From positions 304-42,570 of the forward strand of contig JAAXGX010000013.1 of assembly GCA_012271165.1 (NCBI GenBank): 42,267 nt of DNA. Direction: 5' to 3'. Shown here one piece after another: positions 10,332 through 21,308 of the stretch. The notes beneath the pieces were generated by a model that worked only from the letters and a program-made list of their open reading frames with translations, had not been told where the DNA came from and made no database searches. The translations under genes were made by a program, and so were the position numbers. This DNA is from Vicinamibacteraceae bacterium (GTDB taxonomy: Bacteria > Acidobacteriota > Vicinamibacteria > Vicinamibacterales > UBA8438). Position 1 is the stretch's first letter, and each line of letters opens with the position of its first letter.

Positions 10332-11607
10332 CGGCGGACCATCCGATCGGGGCCGCCACCCGGGCGGCGCCGGTTGCCGGCGGCTCGAACGGGAGCACGT
10401 CGGCCGGTACGAGCGGTGCGGGAACGGGCAGCAGCGGCGGCGGCGGAAATTCGAGCGGGAACGGCGCGGGGCCGGTCGCGGGCCGCATGCCGACGAGGCG
10501 TCCATCGGCAATCAGCAGCACGACCCCCGGACCGGAGCCGGCCACCGACGGGGCGAAGTGGGGCGGCGCGCCGAGCTCGTCGGCCGCCGCCAGGCTGCCG
10601 ACCGGCCGGCCGTGCTCGCGATCGAACGCGCGGACGTGCGCCGACACGCCCGAGACGAACAGCGCCCGTCCCACGATCACGGGGCCGGAGCGCGGGCGGC
10701 CTGGCAGGGGCCGCCGCCATTGCTGAACGCCGCTGGTGCGATCGAGCGCCCAGAGAATGTTGTCCAGCGATGCGAAGTACAGCCGGCGCTCGTCCACCGC
10801 CGGCAGGCCGACGACGTCGCCGCCGGCGCGCCAGCGCCAGTCGAGGCTGCCGTCCTCCGGCGACAGGCGGTACAGGTAGTTGTCTGTCGCCCCGACGAAC
10901 ACCGCGTCGAGCGGCAGCACCTCGCCTGGGCTCCCGCGCAACGTCCGCTCCCAGAGCCGCGTCCCCGTCGTGAGATCGAGCGCGACGAGCCGCCCGTCAT
11001 CGATCGGCACGAACAGACGGCGCCCCCCGACCGAGGGCCGCACGCGCAGCGGACCGCCGAGCGGGCGCCGCCAGAGCTCGCCGCCGTCGGCGGCCCGCAG
11101 CGCAGCGACCTCGCCGGTCGCGAGCGAGACGACCAGCCAGCCCGCCGCGCGGAGGGGCGCCGCGGAGATCGGCGCCGCGAACTCCCGCGTCCACAGCGGC
11201 TCCGCATCGGCAGCCCGCAGGGCGACCAGGTTGGCGCCGGACGCGACGATCACGCTGCCGCCGGCCGCCGCGGGAGGGAACCCGGTTCGCCGGGCGTTGA
11301 TCCAGGCCGGCTCGCCATCGCGCAGTCGAATCGCCGCCAGCGTGCCGTCGCGAAGCGGGACGTAGGCGTGGCTGCCGTCGTAGCCGGGCGCCGCGGCCGG
11401 CGGCTGGCCCAGGTCGGCCGTCCAGGCGGGCTCGAGCGGAAAGATGGACGCAGGCCGCTCGCGGACGCCGGCCCGAGCGCCGCCCGCCCCGTGCTGCGCA
11501 GCCGCGGGGAGCGCGGGGCACGCCGCGCCCGCGGCCAGGCACATCACGGACACCGTGGATAGTCGTCGTGCGATACCACAAGATATAGTGGTGCGACCGG
11601 TGCCCAC
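10324..11607 (-). CDS. Exported PQQ-type beta-propeller repeat protein (BamB-like)
   Basis: Repeated motifs such as VALDLTTGTRLWERTLRG, LYRLSPEDGSLDWRWRAGG, LWALDRTSGVQQWRRPLPG; hydrophobic N-terminus; Pro-rich C-terminus. Start uncertain (GTG 11607 or a start near 11553). Confidence 0.88.
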   Translation of the reverse strand: MGTGRTTISCGIARRLSTVSVMCLAAGAACPALPAAAQHGAGGARAGVRERPASIFPLEPAWTADLGQPPAAAPGYDGSHAYVPLRDGTLAAIRLRDGEPAWINARRTGFPPAAAGGSVIVASGANLVALRAADAEPLWTREFAAPISAAPLRAAGWLVVSLATGEVAALRAADGGELWRRPLGGPLRVRPSVGGRRLFVPIDDGRLVALDLTTGTRLWERTLRGSPGEVLPLDAVFVGATDNYLYRLSPEDGSLDWRWRAGGDVVGLPAVDERRLYFASLDNILWALDRTSGVQQWRRPLPGRPRSGPVIVGRALFVSGVSAHVRAFDREHGRPVGSLAAADELGAPPHFAPSVAGSGPGVVLLIADGRLVGMRPATGPAPFPLEFPPPPLLPVPAPLVPADVLPFEPPATGAARVAAPIGWSADE

Positions 11608-11608
11608 C

Positions 11609-11623
11609 CCGCTATAATAGCGG
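11609..11623. promoter_or_regulatory. Symmetric -10 element: 15-bp inverted repeat CCGCTAT-A-ATAGCGG (TATAAT on +, TATTAT on -)
   Basis: Direct reading between divergent guaA and the propeller gene. Perfect dyad containing -10 hexamers on both strands; no strong -35 seen. Confidence 0.55.
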
Positions 11624-11686
11624 CACGGGGTTGATTTATCCCGGCGGCGTGCCGTCCCATTCCACGACGAACTGGCACAATCTTCG

Positions 11687-13228
11687 GTGGCCCATCAGAC
11701 GATCCTCGTTCTGGACTTCGGCTCGCAGTACACACAGCTGATCGCCAGGCGGCTTCGCGAGCTGTCGGTGTACTCCGAAATCCTGCCGTTCGATACGCCG
11801 GCCGAGACGATCCGGGCGCGCGGCGCGGCGGGCCTGATTCTCTCCGGGGGGCCGGCGAGCGTGTCGGATCCCGCCGCCCCGCACTGCGACCCGGCGCTGT
11901 TCGACATCGGCATCCCGGTGCTCGGCATCTGCTACGGCATGCAGGAGATGACCGCGGCGCTCGGCGGCCGGGTCACGCGCGCGCCGGAGCGCGAGTATGG
12001 CCACGCGACGGTAACGGTGCAGGGGAACGGGGCGCTGCTGGCCTCCATGCCGCCGGAGCTGCGTGTCTGGGCGAGCCATGGCGACTTCGTCGCGAGCGTG
12101 CCGCCCGGGTTCACCGTCAAGGCCACCAGCGCCAACGCCCCGGTGGCGGCGATGGAGCATTCGGCCAGGCAACTGCACGGCCTGCTGTTTCACCCGGAGG
12201 TGGTGCATACGCAGGCTGGCGATCGCATTCTGCGCAATTTTGCACGCAATATTTGCACCTGTAGTGGCGATTGGACGATGGCGTCGTTCGTCGACGAGGC
12301 GACGACGCGCATCCGTTCCCGCGTGGGCGCGGAAGGCCGCGTCGTGTGCGGCCTGAGCGGCGGCGTCGACTCGACGGTGACCGCGCTGCTCGTGCACCGC
12401 GCCATCGGCGACCGCCTGACGTGCATCTTCGTCGACAACGGGCTCCTGCGCCGGGACGAGGCCGAGCAGGTCCGGCGGCGCTTCGCCGGGAAGCTGCGCC
12501 TGCCGCTCGTGGTCGAGGACGCGAGCCGCCTCTTTCTCGAGCGGCTGGCGGGCGTGACCGATCCGGAGCGCAAGCGCAAGATCATCGGCGCCACGTTCAT
12601 CGACGTGTTCGAGCGCGTGGCGCAGACGATCGGCCAGTTCGACCATCTGGCGCAGGGCACCCTGTATCCGGACGTCATCGAGAGCGTTTCGGTGGTCGGT
12701 CCGTCGGCCGCGATCAAGAGTCACCACAACGTCGGCGGGCTTCCCGACCGCCTGGCGTTCACGCTCGTCGAGCCGCTCCGGGAGCTGTTCAAGGACGAGG
12801 CGCGCGCGCTCGGGACGGCGCTCGGGCTCGACGACGAGTTCGTCTGGCGCCAGCCGTTTCCGGGCCCCGGCCTCGCCGTGCGGATTCTCGGCGAGGTGAC
12901 CCCGGACCGGCTCGCGCTGCTGCGCCATGCGGACGCCATCGTCGCGGACGAAATTCGCCGCGCCGGCCTGTACCGGCAGCTCTGGCAGTCGTTCGCGGTC
13001 CTGCTGCCCATTCAGAGCGTGGGCGTCATGGGCGACGAGCGGACGTATGAACATACGATTGCCGTGCGCGCCGTCGAGAGCCGCGACGGCATGACCGCGG
13101 ACTGGGCCCGCCTGCCCCACGAGCTGCTCGCGACGATATCGTCGCGCATCGTCAACGAGGTCCACGGCATCAACCGGGTGGTCTACGACATCAGCTCCAA
13201 GCCGCCATCGACAATCGAGTGGGAATGA
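11687..13228 (+). CDS. guaA: GMP synthase (glutamine-hydrolysing)
   Basis: [54 protein letters not shown]-terminal [14 protein letters not shown]. Confidence 0.98.
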   Translation: MAHQTILVLDFGSQYTQLIARRLRELSVYSEILPFDTPAETIRARGAAGLILSGGPASVSDPAAPHCDPALFDIGIPVLGICYGMQEMTAALGGRVTRAPEREYGHATVTVQGNGALLASMPPELRVWASHGDFVASVPPGFTVKATSANAPVAAMEHSARQLHGLLFHPEVVHTQAGDRILRNFARNICTCSGDWTMASFVDEATTRIRSRVGAEGRVVCGLSGGVDSTVTALLVHRAIGDRLTCIFVDNGLLRRDEAEQVRRRFAGKLRLPLVVEDASRLFLERLAGVTDPERKRKIIGATFIDVFERVAQTIGQFDHLAQGTLYPDVIESVSVVGPSAAIKSHHNVGGLPDRLAFTLVEPLRELFKDEARALGTALGLDDEFVWRQPFPGPGLAVRILGEVTPDRLALLRHADAIVADEIRRAGLYRQLWQSFAVLLPIQSVGVMGDERTYEHTIAVRAVESRDGMTADWARLPHELLATISSRIVNEVHGINRVVYDISSKPPSTIEWE

Positions 13229-16200
13229 GCGCCAGCTTCGTTCACCTGCATCTGCACACGGAATACTCGCTGCTCGACGGGGCCTGCCGCATCGGGGAGC
13301 TCCTCGATCAGGCGCAGCGCCTCGACATGCCGGCGGTGGCGGTGACCGAGCACGGCAACCTGTTCTCCGCCGTCACGTTCCACGACGAGGCCCGCAAGCG
13401 CGGCATCAAGCCGATCATCGGCTGCGAGGTCTACGTCGCGAACGGCAGCCGCCTGACCAAGAGCGGGACCCCGGGCGAGACGGCCAACCATCTGGTGCTC
13501 CTCGCGACCAACCGCACGGGCTACCACAACCTGATCAAGCTGGTCTCCGCGGGGTACACGGAGGGGTTCTACTACAAGCCGCGGATCGACAAGGACCTGC
13601 TGGCGGAACATGCCGACGGGATCGTCGGGCTCAGCAGCTGCCTGAAGGGCGAGGTCGCCACCCACCTGTGCCGGGAGCAGCAGCAGCGGGCGGTCGCCGC
13701 GGCGGCCACCTATCGCGACCTGCTGGGTCCGGGCAACTTCTTTCTGGAGATGCAGTTCCAGGGCATCGACGCCCAGCGCACGGTGAACGCCGGGTTGCCG
13801 CCGATCGCCCGGGAGCTCGGCGTGCCGCTGGTCTGCACCAACGACGTGCACTACCTGCGGCAGGCCGATCATCACCCGCACGACGTGCTGCTGTGCATCG
13901 GGACGGGCAAGAACGTCCAGGACGAGCAGCGCCTGAGATACCACGGCGACCAGTTCTATCTCAAGACGCCCGCGGAGATGGCGGAGCTGTTCGGGGACTA
14001 CCCGGAGGCGCTGAGCAACACCGTCGCGATCGCCGAACGTTGCGACCTCGACCTGAGCACCAGCGAGAATCACCTGCCGAACTTCGACGTCCCGGACGGC
14101 TACACGCTCGACGGGTACTTCGAGCACGTCGTCCGCGAGGGGTACGCAGCGCGCCTGCCCCGACTGCGGGAGCTGGAGAGCCGCGGCGCCCTGCGTCATC
14201 CGGTCGAGGCCTACGAGGCGAGGCTCGCCTACGAGATCGACGTCATCAAGCGGATGCAGTACCCAGGCTACTTCCTCATCGTCTGGGACTTCATCCGCTA
14301 TGCGCGTGATCACGGCATCCCGGTCGGCCCCGGCCGCGGCTCGGCCGCGGGCAGCCTGGTAGCCTTCTGCCTGCAGATCACCGACGTCGATCCACTGGAT
14401 TTCGATCTCATCTTCGAGCGTTTCCTCAACCCGGAACGCGTCTCGCTCCCGGACATCGACATCGATTTCTGCGAACGCCGGCGGGGCGAGGTCATCGAGT
14501 ACGTCACGCGCAAGTACGGCCGGGAGAACGTCGCCCAGATCATCACCTTCGGGACGATGAAGGCTCGCGCCGCGGTACGTGACGTCGGCCGCACGCTGGG
14601 CATGTCGTACGCGGACGTCGATCGCGTCGCCAAGCAGATTCCGCCGACCCTCGACATGACGCTCGCCCGGGCGGTGGAGGAGAGCTCCGCGCTCAAGGAG
14701 ATGTACCGGCGCGACGAGCGGGTCAAGGAGCTGATCGGCGTGGCGCGCCGGCTGGAGGGCGTGACGCGGCACGCCTCGGTGCACGCTGCCGGCGTCGTCA
14801 TCGCGCCGCAGCCGCTGACCGAGTTCGCACCGCTCTACAAGAGCCAGAAGGACGAGATCACCACCCAGTGGGCCATGAAGGAGGTCGAGCGGGTCGGCCT
14901 GCTCAAGATGGACTTCCTCGGGCTGAGCACGCTGACCCTGCTCCACGACGCCGTGGCGCACATCCGCGCGACGGGGGGGAAGACGCTGGCTCTCGACCAG
15001 ATTCCCCTCGACGACGCCCGGACGTACGAGCTCTTCGGCGACGGTCAGACGCTCGGCGTGTTCCAGTTCGAGAGCTCGGGCATGCGGGAAACCCTGCGCA
15101 AGGCGAAGCCCAAGCGGTTCGACGACCTGATCGCGCTGAACGCGCTCTACCGGCCCGGGCCGCTCCGGGGCGGCGTCATCGACGACTTCATCGCACGCAA
15201 GCACGGCAGGGTGCAGATCTCGTACGAGCTGCCCGAGCTCGAGCCCATCCTCAAGGACACCTACGGGGTCATTGCGTATCAGGAGCAGGTGATGCGCATT
15301 GCCAGCGACCTGGCCGGCTTCACCATGGGCGAGGCCGACCTGCTGCGCAAGGCGATGGGCAAGAAGGACGCCTCGGCGATGCAGGCCCAGCGCAAGCGCT
15401 TCGTTGAGGGCGCGGTCCAGCGCGGCATCGAGCAGCAGAAGGCGACCGGCATCTTCGACCTCATGGAGTACTTCGCCGGCTACGGCTTCAACAAGAGCCA
15501 TTCGACGACGTACGCGCTCCTGGCCTATCAGACGGCCTATCTGAAGGCCAACTATCCCCGGCACTTCATGGCGGCGCTGCTGACCATCGAGCGGCAGAAC
15601 ACCGACAAGCTGGCCGTCTACCTGGGGGAATGCCGCGACCTGGGCGTCCCCATCCTGCCTCCGGACGTCAACAGCAGCGGCCTGCACTTCACGGTCGCCG
15701 GCGACGGCATCCGTTTCGGCCTCGCGGCGATCAAGAACGTGGGCGAGGCGGCCATCGGCTCGATCGTGAAGGCGCGGGAGGCGCGGGGACGCATCGCGTC
15801 GCTCGACCGGCTGTGCGAGGACGTCGACCTGCGGCTGGTGAACAAGCGGGTGCTCGAGAGCCTCACGAAGGCCGGCGCCTTCGATTCGCTCGCGACGTCC
15901 GAACCCCGCCCGCCCGTGGCCGCCCTGCGGGCACGGCTGCTGGCCCTGACGGATCGCGCGCTCGAGCACGGAAGTCGGCGTCAACGCAATCGGGATCGCG
16001 GACAGACGGAGCTGTTCGGCGACTCCGAGGCGGACGAGCCGCTGGAGGTCGGATGGCGCGGCGGCGGCGATCCGGTGCCCGCGTGGACCGACGCGGAGCA
16101 ACTGGCGTTCGAGAAGGAGGCCCTCGGCCTGTACCTCAGCGGGCATCCAATCGACCGCTTCACCGGGGAGCTCGAGGCCGGCGGGGTGCGGCGCATCGAG

Positions 16201-16722
16201 GAGCTCGGCGAGGCGGCGGCGTCCGTGGCGGTTGCCGGCATCATCTCCAACCGCCGCCTGTTGACGACCCGCAAGGGCAGCCCGATGGCCGTGATCACGC
16301 TCGAGGATCGCGGTGGCAGCCTGGAAGCAGTGGTGTTTCCGGATGCGTACGGCAAGTGCTCGTCCCTGCTCGAGCCCAACAGCCTGATCGTCGCCCGCGG
16401 CCGTCTCGAGAAGGACGAGGAAACTGCGCGCCTGATCGTGTCCGAGATTCAACCGCTCTCCGCGCTGGCCGCCGGACCGGGCAGCACCCTGGAAGTGCGG
16501 CTGGAGGCGCCGCCGCTCGATCGGCCCACGCTCGAGGCGCTCGCCGAGGTCTTCGGCCGCCATCGCGGAGACGATCCCGTCTCGCTGCGGATCGAGCTGC
16601 GCCGGCGCAACCGGCCCCTCCGGCTACTGGCCGCGCTGCCGCAGACCCGCGTGCGCTTCTCGGACACGCTGGTGGACGAGGTCGAGCGCGTCTGCGGCAA
16701 GGGCGCGGTTGCGTGGGTCTGA
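13225..16722 (+). CDS. dnaE: DNA polymerase III subunit alpha
   Basis: [20 protein letters not shown] (PHP), [69 protein letters not shown] at 13225 overlaps the guaA stop (ATGA). Confidence 0.98.
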   Translation: MSASFVHLHLHTEYSLLDGACRIGELLDQAQRLDMPAVAVTEHGNLFSAVTFHDEARKRGIKPIIGCEVYVANGSRLTKSGTPGETANHLVLLATNRTGYHNLIKLVSAGYTEGFYYKPRIDKDLLAEHADGIVGLSSCLKGEVATHLCREQQQRAVAAAATYRDLLGPGNFFLEMQFQGIDAQRTVNAGLPPIARELGVPLVCTNDVHYLRQADHHPHDVLLCIGTGKNVQDEQRLRYHGDQFYLKTPAEMAELFGDYPEALSNTVAIAERCDLDLSTSENHLPNFDVPDGYTLDGYFEHVVREGYAARLPRLRELESRGALRHPVEAYEARLAYEIDVIKRMQYPGYFLIVWDFIRYARDHGIPVGPGRGSAAGSLVAFCLQITDVDPLDFDLIFERFLNPERVSLPDIDIDFCERRRGEVIEYVTRKYGRENVAQIITFGTMKARAAVRDVGRTLGMSYADVDRVAKQIPPTLDMTLARAVEESSALKEMYRRDERVKELIGVARRLEGVTRHASVHAAGVVIAPQPLTEFAPLYKSQKDEITTQWAMKEVERVGLLKMDFLGLSTLTLLHDAVAHIRATGGKTLALDQIPLDDARTYELFGDGQTLGVFQFESSGMRETLRKAKPKRFDDLIALNALYRPGPLRGGVIDDFIARKHGRVQISYELPELEPILKDTYGVIAYQEQVMRIASDLAGFTMGEADLLRKAMGKKDASAMQAQRKRFVEGAVQRGIEQQKATGIFDLMEYFAGYGFNKSHSTTYALLAYQTAYLKANYPRHFMAALLTIERQNTDKLAVYLGECRDLGVPILPPDVNSSGLHFTVAGDGIRFGLAAIKNVGEAAIGSIVKAREARGRIASLDRLCEDVDLRLVNKRVLESLTKAGAFDSLATSEPRPPVAALRARLLALTDRALEHGSRRQRNRDRGQTELFGDSEADEPLEVGWRGGGDPVPAWTDAEQLAFEKEALGLYLSGHPIDRFTGELEAGGVRRIEELGEAAASVAVAGIISNRRLLTTRKGSPMAVITLEDRGGSLEAVVFPDAYGKCSSLLEPNSLIVARGRLEKDEETARLIVSEIQPLSALAAGPGSTLEVRLEAPPLDRPTLEALAEVFGRHRGDDPVSLRIELRRRNRPLRLLAALPQTRVRFSDTLVDEVERVCGKGAVAWV

Positions 16723-18431
16723 TGCATCCCGCGACCGTCTGGGAGCACCTGCCGTGCGACGACGACCACGCCCGGGTCCTGGCGCGCGAGCTGAACGTCC
16801 ACCCGGTCGTCGCCAGGCTGCTGGTGCTGCGCGGCTTCGCTGCCGCCGACGAGGCCAGCGACTTTCTCAATCCGTCGCTCGATCAGCTCCACGACCCGTT
16901 CCTGCTCACGGATCTGCAGGCCGGGGTGGACCGGCTGCTGGCCGCCATCGCGCGGCGGGAACGGATTGCGGTGCACGGCGACTACGACGTGGACGGCATC
17001 ACGTCGACGGTCATCCTGCGCCGCATGATCGAGATGCTGCACGGCGAGGTCGTGCACTTCATCCCCGAACGGCTCCGTGACGGATACGGACTGCAACCCG
17101 CGGCAATCGAGCTGTTGCACGGCATGGGCGTGCGTGTCGTGGTGACCGTGGACTGCGGGATACGGAGCCGGGAAGCCGGGCGGCGGGCCAGGGAGCTGGG
17201 CGTCGATCTCGTGATCACCGACCACCACGAGCCGGAACGCGAGCTGCCGCCGGCGCTGGCGGTGATCAATCCCCGCCGCCACGATTGCTCCTATCCCGAC
17301 AAGGACCTCGCGGGGGTGGGCGTGGCCCTCAAGATGGTCCACGGGCTGTGCGTCAGGAGCGGCCGCCTGCGCTGGCTGCCCGGCTTCCTCAAGCTGGCGG
17401 CCATCGGCACCGTCGCCGACGTCGTCCCGCTGCGCGGCGAGAACCGTGTCATCGCGCGGCTGGGGCTGGAACAACTGAGCCGCGGTCCGCACACGGCAGG
17501 TCTCCAGGCGCTGCTCGATGTGACCGGCCTGACGGCGAAGAAGATCGGGAGCCACGAGGTCGGCTTCGTGCTGGCTCCGCGCGTGAACGCGGCCGGACGC
17601 ATGAACACGCCGGATCTGGCAACCCGTCTGCTGCTGGCCGCGGATCCGGGAATGGCCGGCGAGGCCAGGCGCCTGGCCGAGCGCCTCGACGCCGAGAACA
17701 CGAAACGACGGGAGGAGGAGGCGGAAGTCTTCCGCGACGCCCGCGGGCGCATCGCGAAGGACCCGACCATCGCCGCCCAGAACGCCCTGGTCGTGTGGGC
17801 GGAAGGCTGGCATCGCGGCGTAATCGGGATCGTGGCATCGAAGCTCGTCGACGAATTCCACCGGCCCGCCGTCGTGGTGTCGGTCGAAGGCGAGACCGCG
17901 TACGGCTCCGGGCGCAGCATCCGCGGATTCGATCTGCTCGCCGGACTGGAACACTGCGCCGACCTTTTCGACCGTTTCGGCGGTCACCGTCAGGCCGCCG
18001 GCCTGACGCTGCCGGCGGCCCGGCTCCCGGAGCTTCGAACGCGGCTGGCCGACTATGCGAACGAGCGGCTCGCCCCGCACGATCTCGTGCCGCACCTGGC
18101 GATCGACGCGCGGCTGCCTCTGGCCGACATCAACGCGCGGCTGCTGGCGGAACTCGCCGCTCTCGAGCCGTTCGGCATCGGAAACCGGCGTCCCGTCTTC
18201 CACGCCGGGGCGGTCGAGGTCGTCGACGGACCGCGCATCATCAAGAACCGCCATATCAGCATGACGGTGCGCCAGGGAGGCGCGCGCTTTCGCGGCATGG
18301 CCTGGCGGGCGGCCGACCGCCAGGCGTTCGTCCGCGAGCGCTCCGGTGCACTGGATCTCGCGTTCTCCCTGACCGAGAACACCTTCCGCGGGAACACCTT
18401 CATCGAGCTCTCCGTGGCTGATATAAAGTGA
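16722..18431 (+). CDS. recJ: Single-stranded-DNA-specific exonuclease RecJ
   Basis: IAVHGDYDVDGITSTVIL, VVTVDCGI, VITDHHEPERELPPALAVINPRR, DLAGVGVALKM. TGATG junction with dnaE; the track start at 15630 is too far upstream. Confidence 0.96.
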   Translation: MHPATVWEHLPCDDDHARVLARELNVHPVVARLLVLRGFAAADEASDFLNPSLDQLHDPFLLTDLQAGVDRLLAAIARRERIAVHGDYDVDGITSTVILRRMIEMLHGEVVHFIPERLRDGYGLQPAAIELLHGMGVRVVVTVDCGIRSREAGRRARELGVDLVITDHHEPERELPPALAVINPRRHDCSYPDKDLAGVGVALKMVHGLCVRSGRLRWLPGFLKLAAIGTVADVVPLRGENRVIARLGLEQLSRGPHTAGLQALLDVTGLTAKKIGSHEVGFVLAPRVNAAGRMNTPDLATRLLLAADPGMAGEARRLAERLDAENTKRREEEAEVFRDARGRIAKDPTIAAQNALVVWAEGWHRGVIGIVASKLVDEFHRPAVVVSVEGETAYGSGRSIRGFDLLAGLEHCADLFDRFGGHRQAAGLTLPAARLPELRTRLADYANERLAPHDLVPHLAIDARLPLADINARLLAELAALEPFGIGNRRPVFHAGAVEVVDGPRIIKNRHISMTVRQGGARFRGMAWRAADRQAFVRERSGALDLAFSLTENTFRGNTFIELSVADIK

Positions 18432-18434
18432 TTC

Positions 18435-20546
18435 ATGGCCACTTGGCGGCGCTCGGCCCGTCTCGCGCTTTTGTTGTTCGTGGCGGCACTCGGCACGGCC
18501 GTGCTCGTCGGTCTCCGCGAACGCGCCGTGCCCGCCAGCGGCATCGTCATCGAACGCACCGACCCGCGCGCCGTCATCCAGACGCGGGGCAGCCGGATCG
18601 TCCAGGCCGACTCGCTCGGCGACAATTTCAACGTGGTCGCCGGCCGCCAGCTGACGTACCCCGACGGGGAGGTTCGCATGCTCGGCGGCGTCGAGGTGGA
18701 GGTCGGCGCCAGGGACGACCGCGAGGAGTTCGTCCTGCGCGGCGCGGAGGCGGCGATCGACGGTGACAGGGCCGAGGTGCGGCTGTCCGGCGACGTGCGG
18801 TTCACCGCGGGCAGCGGGCTCGAGGCCCGCAGCGAGCAGGCGTCCTACACGCGCGCGGACGGCGTCGTGCGCATGCCCGGCGCGGCATCGTTCACGCGCG
18901 ACGGGTTGCGCGCGTCGGGGCGTCAGGCCGTGTACGAGCGGGCGGGCGACCGGCTGCGGTTGCGGGGCGACGCCGTCGTCGCGCTGGCGGCGAGCGCAGC
19001 CCCCATGCGCATCGCGGCGGCGACCGCGCTGATTGCGCAGACCGACGGCTACATGGCGTTCGATGGCGGGGTCGCCATCGACGCGGGCCGCCTGCGGATG
19101 GCGGCCTCCCGCGCACGGGCCGACTTCAGCGGAGAGATGGCGGCGCTCGAGTCGCTGCGACTCCGCGACGGCGCGCGGATTCTGGGCGGCGATCGCGATC
19201 CCGGGCAGCTGCAGGCGATGACGGCCTCGGACATCCGGCTGCGCTACGCCGGTGCGGACCGCGGGCTCGAGCAGGCCGCCCTCACGGGCGGCGCGAAGCT
19301 CGCCCTGTTCGGGACCGGCGACCGCGGAACGACGATCGCCGCCGGGTCGATGGACGTCGGTTTCGCGCCCGACGGCGGCGGCGTCAGCTCGCTGGACGCG
19401 CGCGAGGGCGTCGTCCTCGACGTGGACGGCGGCGGCTCCGGACCGCCGCAGCGGATCAGCGCGGACGCGCTGCGCGGCACGAGCGGAGCGGGCAATACCC
19501 TCGAGCAGGTGCGATTCGACGGCTCGGTCGAGTACCGGGAGGACAGCCGGACGGCTTCCGGCGAGCGGATCGGCCGCGCCGACCACCTGGAGACGGCCTT
19601 CACCGCCGGCCTGTCGGCCCTGGCGGGCGCCACCTTTCGAGGCCGGGTCGCGTTCGAGGACGGCGCGGTGCGCGGCTTCGGCCACGAGGCCCGCTACCGG
19701 GTGGCGGAGAACACCATCGACCTGACCGCAGGCGACGCGCCGGACCAGACCCCGCGGGTCGTCGACGGGCGGGGATCGGTGCAGGCGGAGACGATTCGCC
19801 TCGTGTTCGACGGACCGCGGATCGCCGCCAGGGCAGGTGTCGAGAGCGTGCTGCGGCCCGCCGCCGACGTCGCGGCGGGGGACGTGCGGCACCCCGGCCT
19901 GCTCGACAGCGCCCAGCCGGTGCTCGTCGTCGCCGACGAGCTCGCGTACGACGGCCGCACGCGGATCGGGACCTACGCTGGCGGCGCCCGGCTGTGGCAG
20001 GGCGAGACGCAGTTTCAGGGTGACACGATCGTGCTCGACGAGGCCGTGGGGGACCTGCGCATCGAGGGCGCCGCCCGGACCCGTTTTCCGCTGCTGCGAA
20101 CCGACGCCGACGGCGGCTTGCCGCGCAAGTCGCTGTCGACGGGGCGTGGCGCCGTCATGCGCTACGAGAATGCCGCACAGCGCGTGACCTACACGACGGA
20201 CGCCGGTCTGCAGCTCCCAGGGGGCGAGCTGACCGCGGACGAGATCCAGGTGCACCTGCGGGCGGACGACAACGCGCTCGACCGCGTGGCGGCCGCGGGC
20301 AACGTCGCCTTCGCGTCTCCCGGCCGGCGCGTGGCCGGCGACACGCTCGTCTACCACGATGCCGACGGCCGCTACGAGCTGGCGGGACGCCCCGTGCGGA
20401 TGATCGAGAAGATCGACGCGGAGTGCCGCGAAACGACCGGGCGCACCCTCACGTTCTTTCGTGAGACGGACGATGTTTCCGTGGACGGGCAGGCCGGGGT
20501 CCGCACGGCGACGACCAGCGGCGCGTGCCCGGAGTCGATCAGGTGA
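18435..20546 (+). CDS. lptCA: LPS export protein, single-polypeptide LptC + LptA/OstA-like domains
   Basis: 703 aa; N-terminal TM, LptC-like start, then successive OstA-type beta repeats; directly abuts lptB. Confidence 0.72.
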   Translation: MATWRRSARLALLLFVAALGTAVLVGLRERAVPASGIVIERTDPRAVIQTRGSRIVQADSLGDNFNVVAGRQLTYPDGEVRMLGGVEVEVGARDDREEFVLRGAEAAIDGDRAEVRLSGDVRFTAGSGLEARSEQASYTRADGVVRMPGAASFTRDGLRASGRQAVYERAGDRLRLRGDAVVALAASAAPMRIAAATALIAQTDGYMAFDGGVAIDAGRLRMAASRARADFSGEMAALESLRLRDGARILGGDRDPGQLQAMTASDIRLRYAGADRGLEQAALTGGAKLALFGTGDRGTTIAAGSMDVGFAPDGGGVSSLDAREGVVLDVDGGGSGPPQRISADALRGTSGAGNTLEQVRFDGSVEYREDSRTASGERIGRADHLETAFTAGLSALAGATFRGRVAFEDGAVRGFGHEARYRVAENTIDLTAGDAPDQTPRVVDGRGSVQAETIRLVFDGPRIAARAGVESVLRPAADVAAGDVRHPGLLDSAQPVLVVADELAYDGRTRIGTYAGGARLWQGETQFQGDTIVLDEAVGDLRIEGAARTRFPLLRTDADGGLPRKSLSTGRGAVMRYENAAQRVTYTTDAGLQLPGGELTADEIQVHLRADDNALDRVAAAGNVAFASPGRRVAGDTLVYHDADGRYELAGRPVRMIEKIDAECRETTGRTLTFFRETDDVSVDGQAGVRTATTSGACPESIR

Positions 20547-21272
20547 ATGACGACGCTCCGGACCGCCAACCTCACGAAGTCCTACGGCGGCCGCACGGTC
20601 GTGCGGGGCGTCAGCCTCGCCGTCGACGCCGGCGAGATCGTCGGCCTGCTGGGCCCGAACGGCGCCGGGAAAACGACCACCTTCTACATGGTCGTCGGCC
20701 TCACCGCACCCGACGCCGGGCGCGTGCTGCTCGCCGGGCAGGACGTCACGAACGACCCGATGTACGTGCGCGCGCGCAAGGGCATCGGTTACCTGCCCCA
20801 GGAACCTTCGATCTTCAGAGGCCTGACCGTCGAGCAGAACGTGCTCGCGATCCTCGAGACGCTCAACCTCAGCCGTGCCGGCCGGCGGGCCCGCGCGGCT
20901 GAGCTGCTGAACGAGCTGAAGCTCGCCTCGCTCGCCAAGTCGCCGGCGCACACGCTGTCCGGAGGCGAGCGGCGGCGGGTCGAGATCACCCGCGCGCTCG
21001 TGATCTCGCCCGTGTTCATCCTGCTCGACGAGCCCTTCGCCGGCATCGATCCGATAGCCGTGACCGACATCCAGTCGATCATCTTCCACCTCAAGGCCCG
21101 CGGCATCGGCGTCCTCATCACCGATCACAACGTCAGGGAGACGTTGCGCATCACCGATCGTGCGTACATCGTGCACGATGGGGCGATATTTCGCAGCGGC
21201 ACGCCCGACGAGCTGGCGGCCGACGACGACGTCAAACGGATCTATCTGGGCACCGATTTTCGTTTGGACTAA
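20547..21272 (+). CDS. lptB: LPS export ABC transporter ATP-binding protein LptB
   Basis: [94 protein letters not shown]. Confidence 0.97.
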   Translation: MTTLRTANLTKSYGGRTVVRGVSLAVDAGEIVGLLGPNGAGKTTTFYMVVGLTAPDAGRVLLAGQDVTNDPMYVRARKGIGYLPQEPSIFRGLTVEQNVLAILETLNLSRAGRRARAAELLNELKLASLAKSPAHTLSGGERRRVEITRALVISPVFILLDEPFAGIDPIAVTDIQSIIFHLKARGIGVLITDHNVRETLRITDRAYIVHDGAIFRSGTPDELAADDDVKRIYLGTDFRLD

Positions 21273-21308
21273 GATGGAAGTGCAGCCGCTCTCTCGCCCC
21301 GTTTCGTG

